This document shows, one piece after another, positions 33,287 to 47,600 of a DNA stretch of 64,000 nucleotides. The stretch covers positions 405,349,275 to 405,413,274 of the forward strand of contig CM046878.1 in the NCBI GenBank assembly GCA_025667525.1, given 5' to 3'. A model generated the notes under the pieces. It was given only the letters and a program-made list of their open reading frames with translations. It was not told where the DNA came from and ran no database searches. The DNA comes from Glebionis coronaria (Eukaryota; Streptophyta; Magnoliopsida; Asterales; Asteraceae). The position numbers were made by a program, and so were the translations under genes. Within the stretch, counting starts at the first letter, position 1; each line of letters begins with the position of its first letter.

Positions 33287-36185
33287 TTTAACACCCCCAC
33301 AAATGCTATGTGCAGCGGAACTACAACATTTGGGTGCTACGTAGTTATCATCACACATAAGGTATATTAAACGACTCAAAGAGACGTAAAAGTTTAAACA
33401 TAAATTAAAGATTGATTAAATCATCAAAGTCTACAGTTTTCCAATTCCCAAGATGATACAAAACAGAGTTTGCGTTTAGGTCCTCACTGAATCTCAACCC
33501 AAAAGTACATTTTTGCTCACATGACAGAATAATAAAAGAGTTTTAAGTTATATAAGGGTGGAAAAGCAAGTAGACCGCCAAGCCACAACAACTTCCATCC
33601 TCGCATGCTCCGCTGCTATCAATCTTGGTTACCTGAAACACATGCTTAAAACTGTTAACACAAAGGTTGAGCGAATCTATAGGTTTATCAAATCATAAGT
33701 TGAACATAAGTATTAAAAACCAATCATGATCGTTCAATAGCATTGTCGTACTCACAATCTATTGTTCAAAGATATGACAATTGTGTTTAAGCTCATGACA
33801 CTAATCCGTTAACTCAATCACCCGCGTAATAATTACCGGCGTGATTCAGATGAAACCAGTGCCCCTACTAAAGGCATCAGTTGCAATTATACCTTATCTC
33901 TTATCACAAATTATCCGTCCGCAGGGGGTACCCAACGTACTAGCCCTCGTCTCGGATAGGGTCGTCAACCCCATAGTACTATCACTTTGTATAAGCGGCT
34001 ATTTCCCCCTTCGCAAAGACAAGACAATAGTTAATAGTTCATGAAATTAGGGCCTTTTGCAACTAGGTACTCAACACAATTTCGAAGGCAACATTCAGGT
34101 CCAACAATCATTCATGACTTATGTTCATTTTCATTTAAATAGCATGTATCCCCCTCACGGGTAAAAACATTTGAAATAAGTAAAGAGAGAGGCTATAGAC
34201 TCACCTTAAGTAGTAGTGGTAGTATTAGTAACTACGGCGTAAACGAAATCGATCACCGACGATGAGGATGCCCCGGGAAATCAAATACAACACCTTACGA
34301 ATAAACACGTAATGAATCAACACATTCAAGTACCTTCAAGTACTGTATGTACATAATTAAGAACACTCAAGGTTCATATAAACTCACGCCAAAAACCCAT
34401 ACAAGTGATATTTAGTAGACACGAGCCATTTTTATACTTTATTAAAACTATTACTCATTTTACAATTCTGCCGGTACATACCGAATGTACGGCTGTTTTA
34501 CCCCACTTAGACCACTCCTAAAAATCTGAGAAAATTTGTAAAAATCACTTATAATCTGTAGAAACCCCATACAAAATTTCATAAAAAGTTTTCACTTCTA
34601 AGACCTTCTGCCCGACACATCTTTGAAGTACAAAATTCGGACAGTTTTGCACACTCGACTTGTAAGATCATTTTGACGATCTTAACCAATACCATTTGCA
34701 AATCCGACTCTTGATTATGAAAATAGACTCAAAATGCTAAGTTTAGGGCCTGAGAACAGCCCTTGACCATTTTTGAAACTCAACTTATAGTCCCCGAGAT
34801 TTGACCCAATATCGACAACAATTTCGTATTGTGTCGATACGCATCTCCCGGTACACGAATATTAAAAATAGCGTAACTTTTGACTCGTTTGGAGTCGTAA
34901 GCTCTACCTTATACCAAAATAAAGCTAAGACAAATCTCTACAACAATATCTCATCATCTAGACCTGGACTTACACTTAAACCCACGAAAATACCCCTAAA
35001 GTTTCTGATCTAAAAATACCTCTTTCAAAACCATAAAAATCATCATTCCAACACTTCCCCATCCATCCTAGACCTATACCAACATCATTCATCCAATCTA
35101 ACATCACCTAACTACTCCTAATCACTTGTATGATCATCAATTTCAAAAACCCATTTGATGGAAACAACATGCAATTCAATTAACCCATTTAAAAACATCA
35201 TAAACATGACTACAAACATAAACTCATAACCAATTAAGATTGAAATCAAAGAAACCAAACACCCCCTTTCGGGTCATGGGTTTCAAGAACAAAAACACCC
35301 AAGAAAATTTAATTCAAGCTTAATTATTCATTACCCCATGTTTATAAACACTTTAATCAAACATTTATTCAAGAAAAATTTATCAAAACCTATTTGTTCA
35401 TAAGGTTTTAATTTTTGGAAAAATCAAGTCATTGCATGTTTGATTTTAATGGATTAAAAGACTTACAATGAAGAAATAGGAGGTGGTATTTGATTAGATT
35501 TTAGCAAAACCTAAAAAAAAATGGTGATGGTGGTGGCCTTGTGTTTGGCCGTGGGTTTCAAAGAGGGAGGGGGGAGAGGTTTTGATCTTTGAGTGTGTGT
35601 TTGTGTGTGTGTTTTAGTGTTTGTGTATTTTGTAAGAAAAAAATAAAAATGGGAGGGTTTCTTTTGACAACTTGTCAAATCTTTTGACCTAAAGTTTAAA
35701 CGACACTAATAAAGAGTGGCATTCTACTAGTAGTCGGTTTTGAAAATTTACGGGAGTCGGGTTTAGTCCCGGCTACCTCAAAATACTTTTAAATGGTTCA
35801 AACGCACACAAAACGAATATACATATGGTTCTGAATCGACTTAACACGTAATAAAAATAAAAATCTCGAAAAACTCAAATATCGATCAATCGATAATAAA
35901 ATGTAAGTTTTGGGCATCCGTCGGTATCGTAGTCGTTATCGGTTCTTCTTAAATCGTCAAACGTTAAATTACGACCGTAAACGTTGGTTTCAACTTAAAC
36001 CGTCAAATAATTCCACGATAAAAATTCTTAAAAATTTAAAAATATACATAAAATAGGATTAAATAAATGACGTTGTGCTCGGGATATCACATCCACAAGT
36101 GAGTCGCAACTTAAGAGAGATGCTCATACTTAACAACTCTTGAGACAATAACTTAGCATCATACGGCACATTCACGGGTATTACA
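33287..36185 (-). repeat. 3' LTR of the chromovirus derivative
   Basis: 2,899 bp. A GT-rich stretch near 35595-35625 and paired short frames (for example 33841-34044, repeated at 42137-42340) are LTR sequence, not genes. Confidence 0.92.
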
Positions 36186-36203
36186 TCCTCCCCTCCTTAA
36201 GGG
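36186..36203 (-). other. Polypurine tract of the chromovirus derivative
   Basis: The minus strand reads CCCTTAAGGAGGGGAGGA directly before the 3' LTR. Confidence 0.85.
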
Positions 36204-36257
36204 AGCGACGTCCCAGCGCTCTCCGGTTCTTATACTCGCATTTCGTACTACTAGAAA

Positions 36258-36395
36258 GATGAGGGTACTACTTCCTAAAGAGGTCTTCACATTCCGATGT
36301 GTACTTCGGTTCACGTCTCGGATTCCATCACACCTTCACAATGAGTGTTATACCTTGCTCAAATCTCTTAACATCTCGATCCATGGTCTCCACTT
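36258..36395 (-). pseudogene. Relic of integrase C-terminus and chromodomain
   Basis: One minus-strand frame reads ...MDREVKRFEQG, then VKV-stop-WNPRREPKYT, then CEDLFRK-stop-YPHL. This is the pattern of the extreme C-terminus of Tekay/Del chromovirus pol (the last part of the chromodomain-like tail). Two stops lie within 30 codons, so it is dead. It identifies the family of an element whose interior is otherwise unreadable. Confidence 0.7.
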
Positions 36396-39300
36396 CAATT
36401 TCCCAATTTCTTCCTACGGTTATCAACACGTCTCTTCTCATAGCTCCTCGCGGTTAACAAGTGATTCTTAATTTACACCATCTCTTCCGTAGCCTCTCGA
36501 ATCATTTCAAGTCCATTCAACTGACTTTTTCCTACTTCATTCTATCCAACTGGCGATTCACATTTTCATCAACATATTTCTTCAAATGTTGCATCTTCAT
36601 TGTTAACTTGGTAATTGTCGTTGTACAAAGGTACTACCAACGGCAAGTGTCGATCTCAACAACTATCAAAATCAATCACACACGTTCGGAACGTGTCTTC
36701 CAACTTTCGAATCATCCTTTCACTTGGTTCATCATCTCATAAAAACAACTACTCACAAAATAAAATCGCACGAGTCACACCTAACCCCATCGAAAACGTT
36801 CAGAATATACAAGACGAAGTAATTATTACTAGTCATACAAAATCACCTTAAGCGCAATATTATGTACATACAAACCCATTTTGTCAAAAACGAATTCATC
36901 GATACGAAAGTCATTCGACGTATACATAACTCTCTCGAAAACATCACAATCCAATCAAACACAAAAGGCATAATAAAACACATACAACCACATTACGACA
37001 TGTTTGCAACATAGCCGAACCATCCTAAGTCAATCTGTTCAATCAAGTTAACCCACGCTTGCTAATCAGCCAAGCCATGATAAAATAAGAATATTTGACA
37101 TGATTCTCGATGAGTCCAGTCAAAAGAAAATTGCAAGTTAAAGAAGGTTCACGAGCTTGCTAGCTATGGATGCCTATCCAAAAAGAAGGAAAAATACATA
37201 CATATGTCATCGCAGGGCGCTCACCCATGGATTCATACACAAAAGATATTAAAAGAACACCATCTCACTTTCGTCCCAACCGTGGTCAAAATCTCAATAA
37301 GCATCGACGTTCACAGTTATAAATATATTACATGGCACGTGTTCTTCATGATCGGACTTCATTGGACAATGTCGTCTCAAGTTCTCACAACTTACGATCA
37401 CTCGACCAGATCACTTACCACATAAATACATAAAAGGCAAGGGTTTTCCACACAAAAAAACAACTATGGCTATGTATCGTTTAACCATCGATAATCAAGG
37501 ATGGTTGAGTCAAGCAAAGAGGATTCCTTACTTGAATAAACGAAGACGGCAATGGAATGGTCTTCCAATTACTGATGCACAGTTGTTAAACTTCAACAAT
37601 TTATCGTGTGTCGTTAAACATATCAAAAGAACGAGGAACGAAATTAAATAAGGTACAATACGTTTGATGTAGGAGAAGTCGTCGTCATTCCCCTCAGAGT
37701 CACTCGAACTCTGATTTCCTCTACTTTGGCAGTCTTCTATTTTTGTTTAAAATTCCTTCTCAGTGTCGGTATGAGTCCCTTTGGTATTTCATCAACACCC
37801 TCGTGATTCCAATGGAATTCACACGTTACACACAACACATAAAAAACATTTTCCAAAATTACTCGGTCACAGTGACTTACTAAGTCAACGCCAAACAAAA
37901 AAAAGAAAAGATTTCAAGGAACACAAGAAAATTAAAAAATTTCTTTAGGAATCAAAGAGAATACGATTACTTGCATAAGGATCCACCATTTTTAAAAGCA
38001 TTTTCATCCAAACATTTATCAAAAACACTACTGGTTTTAAAGATGACCAATTGACTTGAAACTACATCGCCCTTCCAAAACTATGCATAATTAGCTAGAT
38101 CATGCATACTTGAGGACCAAGCAACGACAATTAACAAAACAGGACTCTTCCCGAATTATGCATAGTTAGCTAAGCTGTGCATAATTGAGGATCGAGTGAC
38201 AACACAAACATTATTATGACACATCGAAGATGACTATGAAAGTTTTCGACCTAAACTTCAAAATAATTAAATCATTTGAAATGGAATTTGAAATGGGAAA
38301 ATATTGTCACTATCGTTTTAAGAAACACATCAAACATTTTTCGTCTACTTTGGAAACATACATTACTTTGCCTATTTATGAGAAAAAAATGAATAAATAA
38401 TTAAGTAAATAAATCGACACCATTTACATTTGGTTAAACGAAACATTTCACACTCATACATATTTTCAAAATAGACTACTCACAAAATAACGGTAAGGTG
38501 GTTCATGATTAAAGATCATTGCAAGCACAACAAGTAATAAAATCAAAAATCAATGGGATCGAACGAGGTAAACGAGCAATATAATTGCCAGCTAAAATTA
38601 ACTACATCAGAAACGAAAATACTTCAAATATATGACAAAAGTCTCGGGATAACAACAGCGATCTACGAATACATGGAGTAAAAATTGAATATCAACACAA
38701 GCGTCAAAAATAAAACAACGCTCATAATTCCCATCGTCTCGAGTTGCACACACATTCCACCAAGGGTATACGGGGAGAGAAGAATAATCACTTGGTTAAA
38801 TAGAAACAATTTCACCAGGAAGATCGAGTTCTTTCACCTCTACAATTTGATAAAGCGGCTTCGTCTCCTTGCTTTTGTTCAATATAAATAAATAACCAAT
38901 TTAATGAAGATTTATAGCATCATTCAAGTAAGTACAGAATTTTAGGTTCCATTAACCGAAAGAAGAAAAGTCACAACGTCCATGAACAGGACAAAATATA
39001 CCGGGTGACATACCCTCATCATCAAGTCCTAGCGAAATAGTAGTTTTAAAATAAATATAATAATAATGGTTTCATATCATAGAAAATATTAAAATGAACA
39101 GTCACATGACGACTCAAGTTCAAATACAGACTCATAAAATCAAAGAAGGGATGTCGGACGATCGAACCATTGTGACTCAAAACATTACATATACATCTTA
39201 AGAAAATAATATAAATATTCGTTTGTTGGGTAATCCATTTGCATTTTCTAGTTATTGTTACCTGGTACATTGTAAAACCGAACATTTGCACATTTTTAAT

Positions 39301-41568
39301 TCGTGTTACCCCATTAAAGATTTCAGACCTTTCATGTTTCAATCTATACAAAGTTTTTATTTCTAGAAAAATTACAGTTGCAAAAAAATTTCTAACATTA
39401 GTTGATTCGGTGACTCGGTTATTATAACTGGTAAAATCATTAGTTTTGAAAATCTCCATACTTGTGTCAAAATCTCGTTAATGTTCATATCTTAAGTACC
39501 CAAAACGTACACAGTAAGAATTTTCAAAGTTTCACGTTATTATTATTACGGCTTACCTTATCACATACATACACGTATCCAACACGACTCAAACTAGTCC
39601 AATTGACTCTTAAAATTAACCTTGACTTTTTATTATACACATGTCTTCCTTAAAACTGATTTATTAAATAGTATTCGCGTAATTCGACCCAGATGCTAAA
39701 GAGGTTTCACGTAGTATTATTTCGGATAAATTACTGATTTTAGTCGACACCTGAATCTCGATAATAATAATAAAATAATAAATAATTAAGATGCTTATTT
39801 CAATAATTCAAAGATATATAAAATTCAACTTTTAATCATTAGCCCATTATCAAGTGATTTTAAAATTAACACATCTCGCAGCGGAATAAAATAACGTTCC
39901 ATCAATATTTAATAATTTGTTTCAAGCATTATAATTTCTTACTTAAAGTGTATATTCCGATTTTATCCCATTTTATTCACTACAACAAGTAACGTGTTCT
40001 AGTTTACACCAATGCATACGTAAACATAACCTTATGTTTAAAATAAAACCAATTTTACAAAGTTTTTAGCTCCAAAATACATGACCAATTCTTCTACTCA
40101 TGTTTTATATTACTAGATACGCCAAAAGTTTGCTACATTGACCCGAAAATTAATTCATACTAAATCCAAAGTTACATATACTCAATAGTCATATCGTAAA
40201 TTTTATTATAAACTCCTTTTTTAAAATTATATTAAACAAATTCTTAACAAATCCATCACTAGCTTCTATTATCAAATTATTAATATATATAAAAACAAGG
40301 ATTTTACGAGTAGTATAAATTACTTATTGTGATATACCAACCAAGGTTGAAGGAAAAACAATTTCACTTTGTCCATTCTTCTCTACACTTATTTTTACTT
40401 GTTACAAGACACATCATAAGTCATTTTTATCCAAAAGTTTCATCCGCCAAGTATTAAATATGTAAAACACTTTATGTTTAAACCATTCAATCAACAAAGT
40501 TTAGTGCTTACTTAACTCACACAAATGTCGGACCTCGTCATATATACTATCAAATTTAAAATAATAAGACAACAAGGACAAAATTGAAATAAACGAAGCG
40601 AGAATACGTATGTCAACCAAATGTTGTTATCGGCCTCCGATGAGTCTCAAAATTGTACTCCACAAAATTAACACAAAAACCAACCAAATTCCAAGTTATC
40701 GCGATTGATCACAACGCTAGTCTATTTTAAAACACATCTTTAAAATTCAAGTAGAATAGTAAACAACGATTAAATTGCAACACGCCTCAACCACGTTTTA
40801 TAACATACACATGTGATTCGCCGCTACGATGCACGCATCGTTGATTATACTTCGTCTATTGTTATACTTACGCCAACTAACATATCAAACCCATAAGGAA
40901 TAAAGGAAATAAAGTAATACGTAAGTAAATTACGTTTCAAAAGAAAATGTCCAAAATGACACATCACGGTGCGATAACGACAATCGAGATCAATCTAGTC
41001 AATATAGAATATGTTACGAAGCGTTATTTACGTATCTGGAGTATCAAACGAGGTTCATATTTTGTTATCCGAACAATAAATTAATTATCAAGATTGATAA
41101 TTTGCGGTGAGGCTGAATTCTCAACAAAACCACATTATAACATGTACGATAATCACTCAAGGACCATTGCTTCGCGTGAAATGCCTTGAAATACCATAGT
41201 ATATACATATTTATACATACAATCATTCCTACATACACGTAGGATTACAACGCAGTGTTGCCATGTAATGCAATGTAGCCCGTTATGCCAAATACATGCA
41301 ACATATAAGATAATCTTACGAGAATTTGTAAATTACGATAATAAGTACTCAGCGTACACAACAATATATCTTAATATATATCATAGTATTTACTTACTAA
41401 ATACTAGGGAATTCGTATAAGTTTGAGGGATACATCTAAAATATAAAGCAATGCTAAAGAAATCTTACCGGAGCCATGCAGGATAGTTGTGTGCTTGGAC
41501 AATTTCTTACGACACCAAAAGTTATAGTTTAGGATTTTTCAAAATGACCTAGTTCTCTATAACTCATG
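36396..41568 (-). other. Decayed interior of the chromovirus derivative
   Basis: 5.2 kb with no frame longer than about 140 codons and no recognised RT, RNase H, protease or gag motif on either strand by eye. AT-rich. Either an extremely mutated pol or unrelated filler. Confidence 0.6.
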
Positions 41569-41580
41569 GCTCTGATACCA
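41569..41580 (-). other. Primer-binding site for initiator-Met tRNA
   Basis: The minus strand reads TGGTATCAGAGC three bases after the LTR end. The surrounding 'AACTCATGGCTCTGATACCA' is close to the context at 10621-10640. Confidence 0.9.
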
Positions 41581-41583
41581 ATC

Positions 41584-44485
41584 TTTAACACCCCCACAAA
41601 TGCTATGCGCAGCGCAACTACAACATTTGGGTGCTACGTAGTTATCATCACACATAAGGTATATTAAACGACTCAAAGAGACGTAAAAGTTTAAACATAA
41701 ATTAAAGATTGATTAAATCATCAAAGTCTATAGTTTTCCAATTCCCAAGATGATACAAAACAGAGTTTGCGTTTAGGTCCCCACTGAATCTCAACCCAAA
41801 GTACATTTTTGCTCACATGACAGAATAATAAAAGAGTTTTAAGTTATATAAGGGTGGAAAAGCATGTAGACCGCCAAGCCACAACAACTTCCATCCTCGC
41901 ATGCTCCGCTGCTATCAATCTTGGTTACCTGAAACACATGCTTAAAACTGTCAACACAAAGGTTGAGCGAATCTATAGGTTTATCAAATCATAAGTTGAA
42001 CATAAGTATTAAAAACCAATCATGATCGTTCAATAGCATTGTCGTACTCACAATCTATTATTCAAGGATATGACAATTGTGTTTAAGCTCATGACACTAA
42101 TCCGTTAACTCAATCACCCGCGTAATAATTACCGGCGTGATTCAGATGAAACCAGTGCCCCTACTAAAGGCATCAGTTGCAATTATACCTTATCTCTTAT
42201 CACAAATTCTCCGTCCGCAGGGGGTACCCAACGTACTAGCCCTCGTCTCGGATAGGGTCGTCAACCCCATAGTACTATCACTTTGTATAAGCGGCTATTT
42301 CCCCCTTCGCAAGGGCAAGACAATAGTTAATAGTTCATGAAATTAGGGCCTTTTGCAACTAGGTACTCAACACAATTTCGAAGGCAACATTCGGGTCCAA
42401 CAATCATTCATGACTTATGTTCATTTTCATTTAAATAGCATGTATCCCCCTCGCGGGGTAAAAACATTTGTAATAAGTAAAGAGCGAGGCTATAGACTCA
42501 CCTTAAGTAGTAGTGGTAGTATTAGTAACTACGGCGTAAACGAAATCGATCACCGACGATGAGGATGCCCCGGGAAATCAAATACAACACCTAACGAATA
42601 AACACGTAATGAATCAACACATTCAAGTACCTTCAAGTACTGTATGTACATAATTAAGAACACTCAAGGTTCATATAAACTCACGCCAAAAACCCATACA
42701 AGTGATATTTACTAGACACGAGCCATTTTTATACTTTATTAAAACTATTACTCATTTTACAATTCTGCCGGTACATACCAAATGTGCGGGCTGTTTTACC
42801 CCACTTAGACCACTCCTAAAAATCTGAGAAAATTTGTAAAAATCACTTATAATCTGTAGAAACCCCATACCAAATTTCATAAAAAGTTTTCACTTCTAAG
42901 ACCTTCTGCCCGACACATCTTTAAAGTACAAAATTCGGACAGTTTTGCACACTCGACTTGTAAGATCATTTTGACCATCTTAACCAATACCATTTGCAAA
43001 TCCGACTCTTGATTATGAAAATAGACTCAAAATGCTAAGTTTAAGGCCTGAGAACAGCCCTTGACCATTTTTGAAACTCAACTTATAGTCCCCGAGATTT
43101 GACCCAATATCGACAACAATTTCGTATTGTGTCGATACGCATCTCCCGGTACACGAATATTAAAAATAGCGTAACTTTTGACTCGTTTGGAGTCGTAAGC
43201 TCTACCTTATACCAAAACGAAGCTAAGACAAAGATCTACAACAATATCTCATCATCTAGACCTGGACTTACACTTAAACCCACGAAAATACCCCTAAAGT
43301 TTCTGATCTAAAAATACCTCTTTCAAAACCGTAAAAATCATCATTCTAACACTTCCCCATCCATCCTAGACCTATACCAACATCATTCATCCAATATAAC
43401 ATCACCTAACTACTCCTAATCACTTGTATGATCATCAATTTCAAAAACCCATTTGATGGAAACAACATGCAATTCAATTAACCCATTTAAAAACATCATA
43501 AACATGACTACAAACATAAACCAATAACCAATTAAGATTGAAATCAAAGAAACCAAACACCCCCTTTTGGGCCGTGGGTTTCAAGAACAAAAACACCCAA
43601 GAAAATTTAATTCAAGCTTAATTAATCAATACCCTATGTTTATAAATACTTTAATCAAACATTTATTCAAGAAAAATTTATCAAAACCCATTTGTTCATA
43701 AGGTTTTAATTTTTGGAAAAATCAAGTCATTGCATGTTTGATTTTAATGGATTAAAAGACTTACAATGAAGAAATATGAGGTGGTCTTTGATTAGATTTT
43801 AGCAAAACCTAAAAAAAAATGGTGATGGTGGTGGCCTTGTGTTTGGCCGTGGGTTTCAAAGAGGGAGGGGGAGAGGTTTTGATCTTTGAGTGTGTGTTTG
43901 TGTGTGTGTGTTTTAGTGTTTGTGTATTTTGTAAGAAAAAAATAAAAATGGGAGGGTTTCTTTTGAGAACTTGTCAAATCTTTTGGCCTAAAGTTTAAAC
44001 GACACTAATAAAGAGTGGGATTCTACTAGTAGTCGGTTTTGAAAATTTACGGGAGTCGGGTTTAGTCCCGGCTACCTAAAAATACTTTTAAATGGTTCAA
44101 ACGCACACAAAACGAATATACATATGGTTCCGACTCGACTTAACACGTAATAAAAATAATAATCTCGAAAAACTCAAATATCGATCAATCGATAATTAAA
44201 TATAAGTTTTGGGCATCCGTCGGTATCGTAGTCGTTATCGGTTCTTCTTAAATCGTCAAACGTTAAATTACGACCGTAAACGTGTGTTTCAACTTAAACC
44301 GTCAAATAATTCCGCGATAAAAATTCTTAAAAATTTCAAAAATATACGTAAAATAGGATTAAATAATTGACGTTGTGCTCGGGATATCACATCCACAAGT
44401 GAGTCGCAACTTAAGATAGATGCTCATACTTAACAACTCTTGAGACAATAACTTAGCATCATACGGCACATTCACGGGTATTACA
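41584..44485 (-). repeat. 5' LTR of the chromovirus derivative
   Basis: 2,902 bp, matching 33287-36185 throughout, followed by target copy AAAAG. Confidence 0.92.
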
Positions 44486-44490
44486 AAAAG

Positions 44491-45251
44491 AGAAAGAGTA
44501 AAAACAACACCGTCCATCAAGCCGATCCCGAGAATCATGCTTTGATCATTACACAAGAAGCCATGGCCGCCGTTGACACTCGACCTTTGATGGAGCACTT
44601 GCAATCTAATATGCAAGGATATGCCGATGCTATTGTGATACCCGGGATTCCCGCAAATACCTTTGAGCTTAATACATCTATGATTAGCTTGGTTTCAAAC
44701 ACACCATTTTGGGGAGACCTAGTGATAATCCACACGATCATATTAAGAAGTTTCTATCTCTTTGCAACACCATTAAGTACAATGGAGTTCCCCATGATGC
44801 CATTAAGTTAATCTTGATCCAATTTTCACTAGAGGGAAATGCTAAGTATTGTCTTGATACACAACCACCTAAGAGCATTACTACTTGGGATGATTTCACT
44901 AAGAAGTTTTTGAACAAGTTCTTTCCCCCCATCTAAAACCACGACTTTGAGGAACCTAATTATTGGATTTCAACAAAAACCTAGCCAAACCTTTAGTGAT
45001 GCATGGGAGGAGTTCAAGGAGTTATTGAGGAAATGCCAAATCATGGATTAAATGAGGTTCACCAAATCAACACTTTCTATAATAGATTAAGACCACACCA
45101 CCAAGATTCACTCAACTCTTCTACGGGTGGAAATATTCTTTCTAAATCCATTAAAGAAGCTTGGGACATTATTGAAACCAAATCAATGGTGCAAACTAAC
45201 ACACAATTTGATGAGAGAGTCCATGTGGTGCAAGAGAGTGTTACCCCATAA
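44491..45251 (+). pseudogene. Athila gag, N-terminal part, broken
   Basis: Readable gag pieces: a frame from 44542 (...FELNTSMISLV), a shift near 44710 into a frame with '..NPHDHIKKFLSLCNTI' and 'WDDFTKKFLNKFFPP' up to TAA at 44934, further shifts, then a frame from 45003 with TFYNRL...TGGNILSKS to an in-frame TAA at 45249. These match the retrotransposon gag domain of Athila elements and align with the start of the gag at 5-140 in the first element. Several frameshifts and stops mean no full gag can be made. Confidence 0.8.
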
Positions 45252-47600
45252 ATGGAAAAGATGATCTCTCAAAAGCTTGATACTATGACCAACACACTCA
45301 TGAAATTTTGTGAACTCTCTTTGAACAAGAATTCCACCAATGATGTGAATGCTATTGCTCTTTCATGTGAGACTTGTGGAGGTCCTCATTCTTTCCAACA
45401 ATGTGATAAGGTGCAAGGGTATCAAAGTGATTGTTATGCCTACCAAGAAGAACATAGAGAACATTTCAAACCCAACATCAATCAAAACAATCTCTCTTAC
45501 AAGTCACAAAACTACCTTGCTCCACCCGGCGTCCCACCCCAACTACCCACCCAAACTCAAACCAATCCTCCTCATTTATTACAAAGAAATCAAGGGCCGA
45601 GACCAAGTTACAAAGGACAAAATAACTTTAGAGCACCTAATACCTTTCACAATCAAGGAAATAACTTTCAAGGTAACAACCAAGGGTTTTACAATCAACC
45701 TTCACCTTTACAACCCCAAGGTTTTCAAGGGAATGTGCCACATGATTTTAACACCATTGAGCTTCTTCACAAAATGAATCAAGAGAATGAAAGGAGGTTC
45801 CAAGCTAATGAGAAAAGAATGAGGGAAATGCATGAGGAAACAAACAAAAAGTTTATGCTGCTTTTTAATCAAAGGCCACAAGGGGCTTTACCCTCTAACA
45901 CACAAACAAAACCGAGGGCTAATGTCAATGCTATCACAACAAGAAGTGGAAAGAAAACGCATGATCCTTCACCACCCAAACCTACTTTGATAAAGCCTAC
46001 TATGGTTCCAACGTGCGATAAGCCATCAACATCAACACCTTCATGTTCTACAACCTCAACACATACACCTCCTACTCCTTTAACTTCCACACCTATCAAT
46101 GAAGAACCCAACAAAGAAAATCCTTCATCAACTACTCAACCACAACAAAAACCAAGTCTTCCATACCCATCAAGATTAAGAAAGGAAAAGCTTAAGAATA
46201 AAGATGATATACAAGTCTCAAACTTTTTGAGGATGTTCAAGCAACTTAACATAAACATCTCCTTTGCGGAGGCCTTAGCCAATATGCCTAAATTTGCTAA
46301 GATGATCAAGGACTTACTTTCTAATAAGGATAAATTGGTGGATTTGCCTAATGCTTCCTTAAATGAAAATTGTTCTGCGGTTTTGCTTAAGAAGTTGCCT
46401 ACTAAGCTTGGAGATCCGGGGAGGATTTTGATTCCTTGCAATTTTCCGGGGGTAGAAAATTACATGGCATTAGCGGATTTAGGGGCAAGCATAAATCTCA
46501 TGCCATTATCGGTTTGGAAAAGACTTTCACTTCCCGAGCTCACTCCTACTAGGATGACTCTTGAGTTGGCCAACCGTACTACAACTTATCTGGTAGGAAT
46601 TGTGGAGGATGTTTTTGTTGGGGTTGATAGATTTACCTTTTCTGCGGATTTTGTGGTGGTTGGTTATGATATGGATCCGAGAGTTCCTTTGATTGTTGGT
46701 AGGCCATTTTTGAGAACGGGTCGGACTCTAATAGATGTGGCGGAAGGTGAACTTACAATGAGGGTAGGAGATGAAAGAGTTGTGTTTAACATGGGAAAGT
46801 TGTCAAAGAAATCTAATGAGCCCGAAACGGTGAAGCATATTGATGTTGTGAATGAGGAGGAAACTCAAGATGATATCCTTGATGAAGTTTGTGATGAATA
46901 TTTTTATGAAGCTTGCTCAAGTGGAGATTATGACCTTCCTTATGTTGAGACCATTTCTTCCATTACCTCATCCTTGGATTTTCATGAACCTCAAGAGCTT
47001 AATTTTGGTGATTTTGTGATTCATTCCAATCCTCTATTTGAAACATCATTTGATAACCCACTTTTCCACCATGATGAAGACACCAATGAGGATTTTAGTG
47101 ATGATGAACCTCTTCTTTTTGATACACCAACATATGATGATTATAGTGATAGTTATCTCTCTACTTGTGACTCTCCATTCTTTGATGATCACACTTCCTT
47201 GATTTTTAAGGAGTCACCAATCTTTGATATACCAATCTATGATGTTTATGGTGATGAGGAGGATTCTATCATGGATGAGAGAGATGAGTTTTTAGAGGTT
47301 GATATACCTTTTGAGTACACTCTTGGTTATATTGATGAGGAGGGGGACATACTCTTTCTAGAATATCTATTGCATGAAGATCCTTTACCTTCGTCCTTTT
47401 CCACCTCACCCTTTCAAAGTGATAAAGGAAAATAAGTCATGGTGGTTCCTTCAAAGAGCTTGTTGTTACCCATTACTCCAAAACCTTTCTCTCATCATGT
47501 GACCTACAAGGGAGAATCTTCTAAGGCAACCACCACTTTTTGTTTTCCCATCAAGGAACGGATTTTTGATCCTGGTATAGAGCTTGCTAAACCATCTTAG
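45252..47600 (+). pseudogene. Athila gag C-terminus and protease, tail interrupted
   Basis: The frame runs open from 45252 to TAA at 47433, then in the same frame to TAG at 47598. Contents: zinc knuckle CETCGGPHSFQQC (near 45367-45405), Asn/Gln/Pro-rich linker, retropepsin-like domain with DLGASINLMP (near 46479) and PLIVGRPFL (near 46687), and a long acidic tail rich in Asp, Glu, Tyr and Phe. The stretch after the TAA ends with IFDPGI, the same motif that closes the first element's protein at about 2680. The TAA at 47433 is therefore probably a late nonsense change and 47598 the original end. No RT follows. Confidence 0.8.

Larger units (their letters stand above)
33287..44485 (-). mobile_element. 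Chromovirus derivative with 2.9-kb LTRs and decayed interior
   Basis: LTRs at 33287-36185 (2,899 bp) and 41584-44485 (2,902 bp) are about 97-98% identical by eye and run TGTAATACCC...GGGTGTTAAA on the minus strand. The target duplication AAAAG is exact (33282-33286, 44486-44490). An initiator-Met primer site lies at 41569-41580 and a polypurine tract at 36186-36203. The 5.4-kb interior has no long frame; only a broken chromodomain end is readable. By structure it is a large retrotransposon derivative, mobilised by a related element. Confidence 0.9.

Noticed and set aside
33841..34044. 67-codon frame duplicated at 42137-42340 as a conserved small gene
   Set aside because: The duplication is simply the two LTRs of one element; no start context or family match.
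44542..44811. Separate small gene upstream of the Athila gag
   Set aside because: It is the frameshifted N-terminal part of gag itself.
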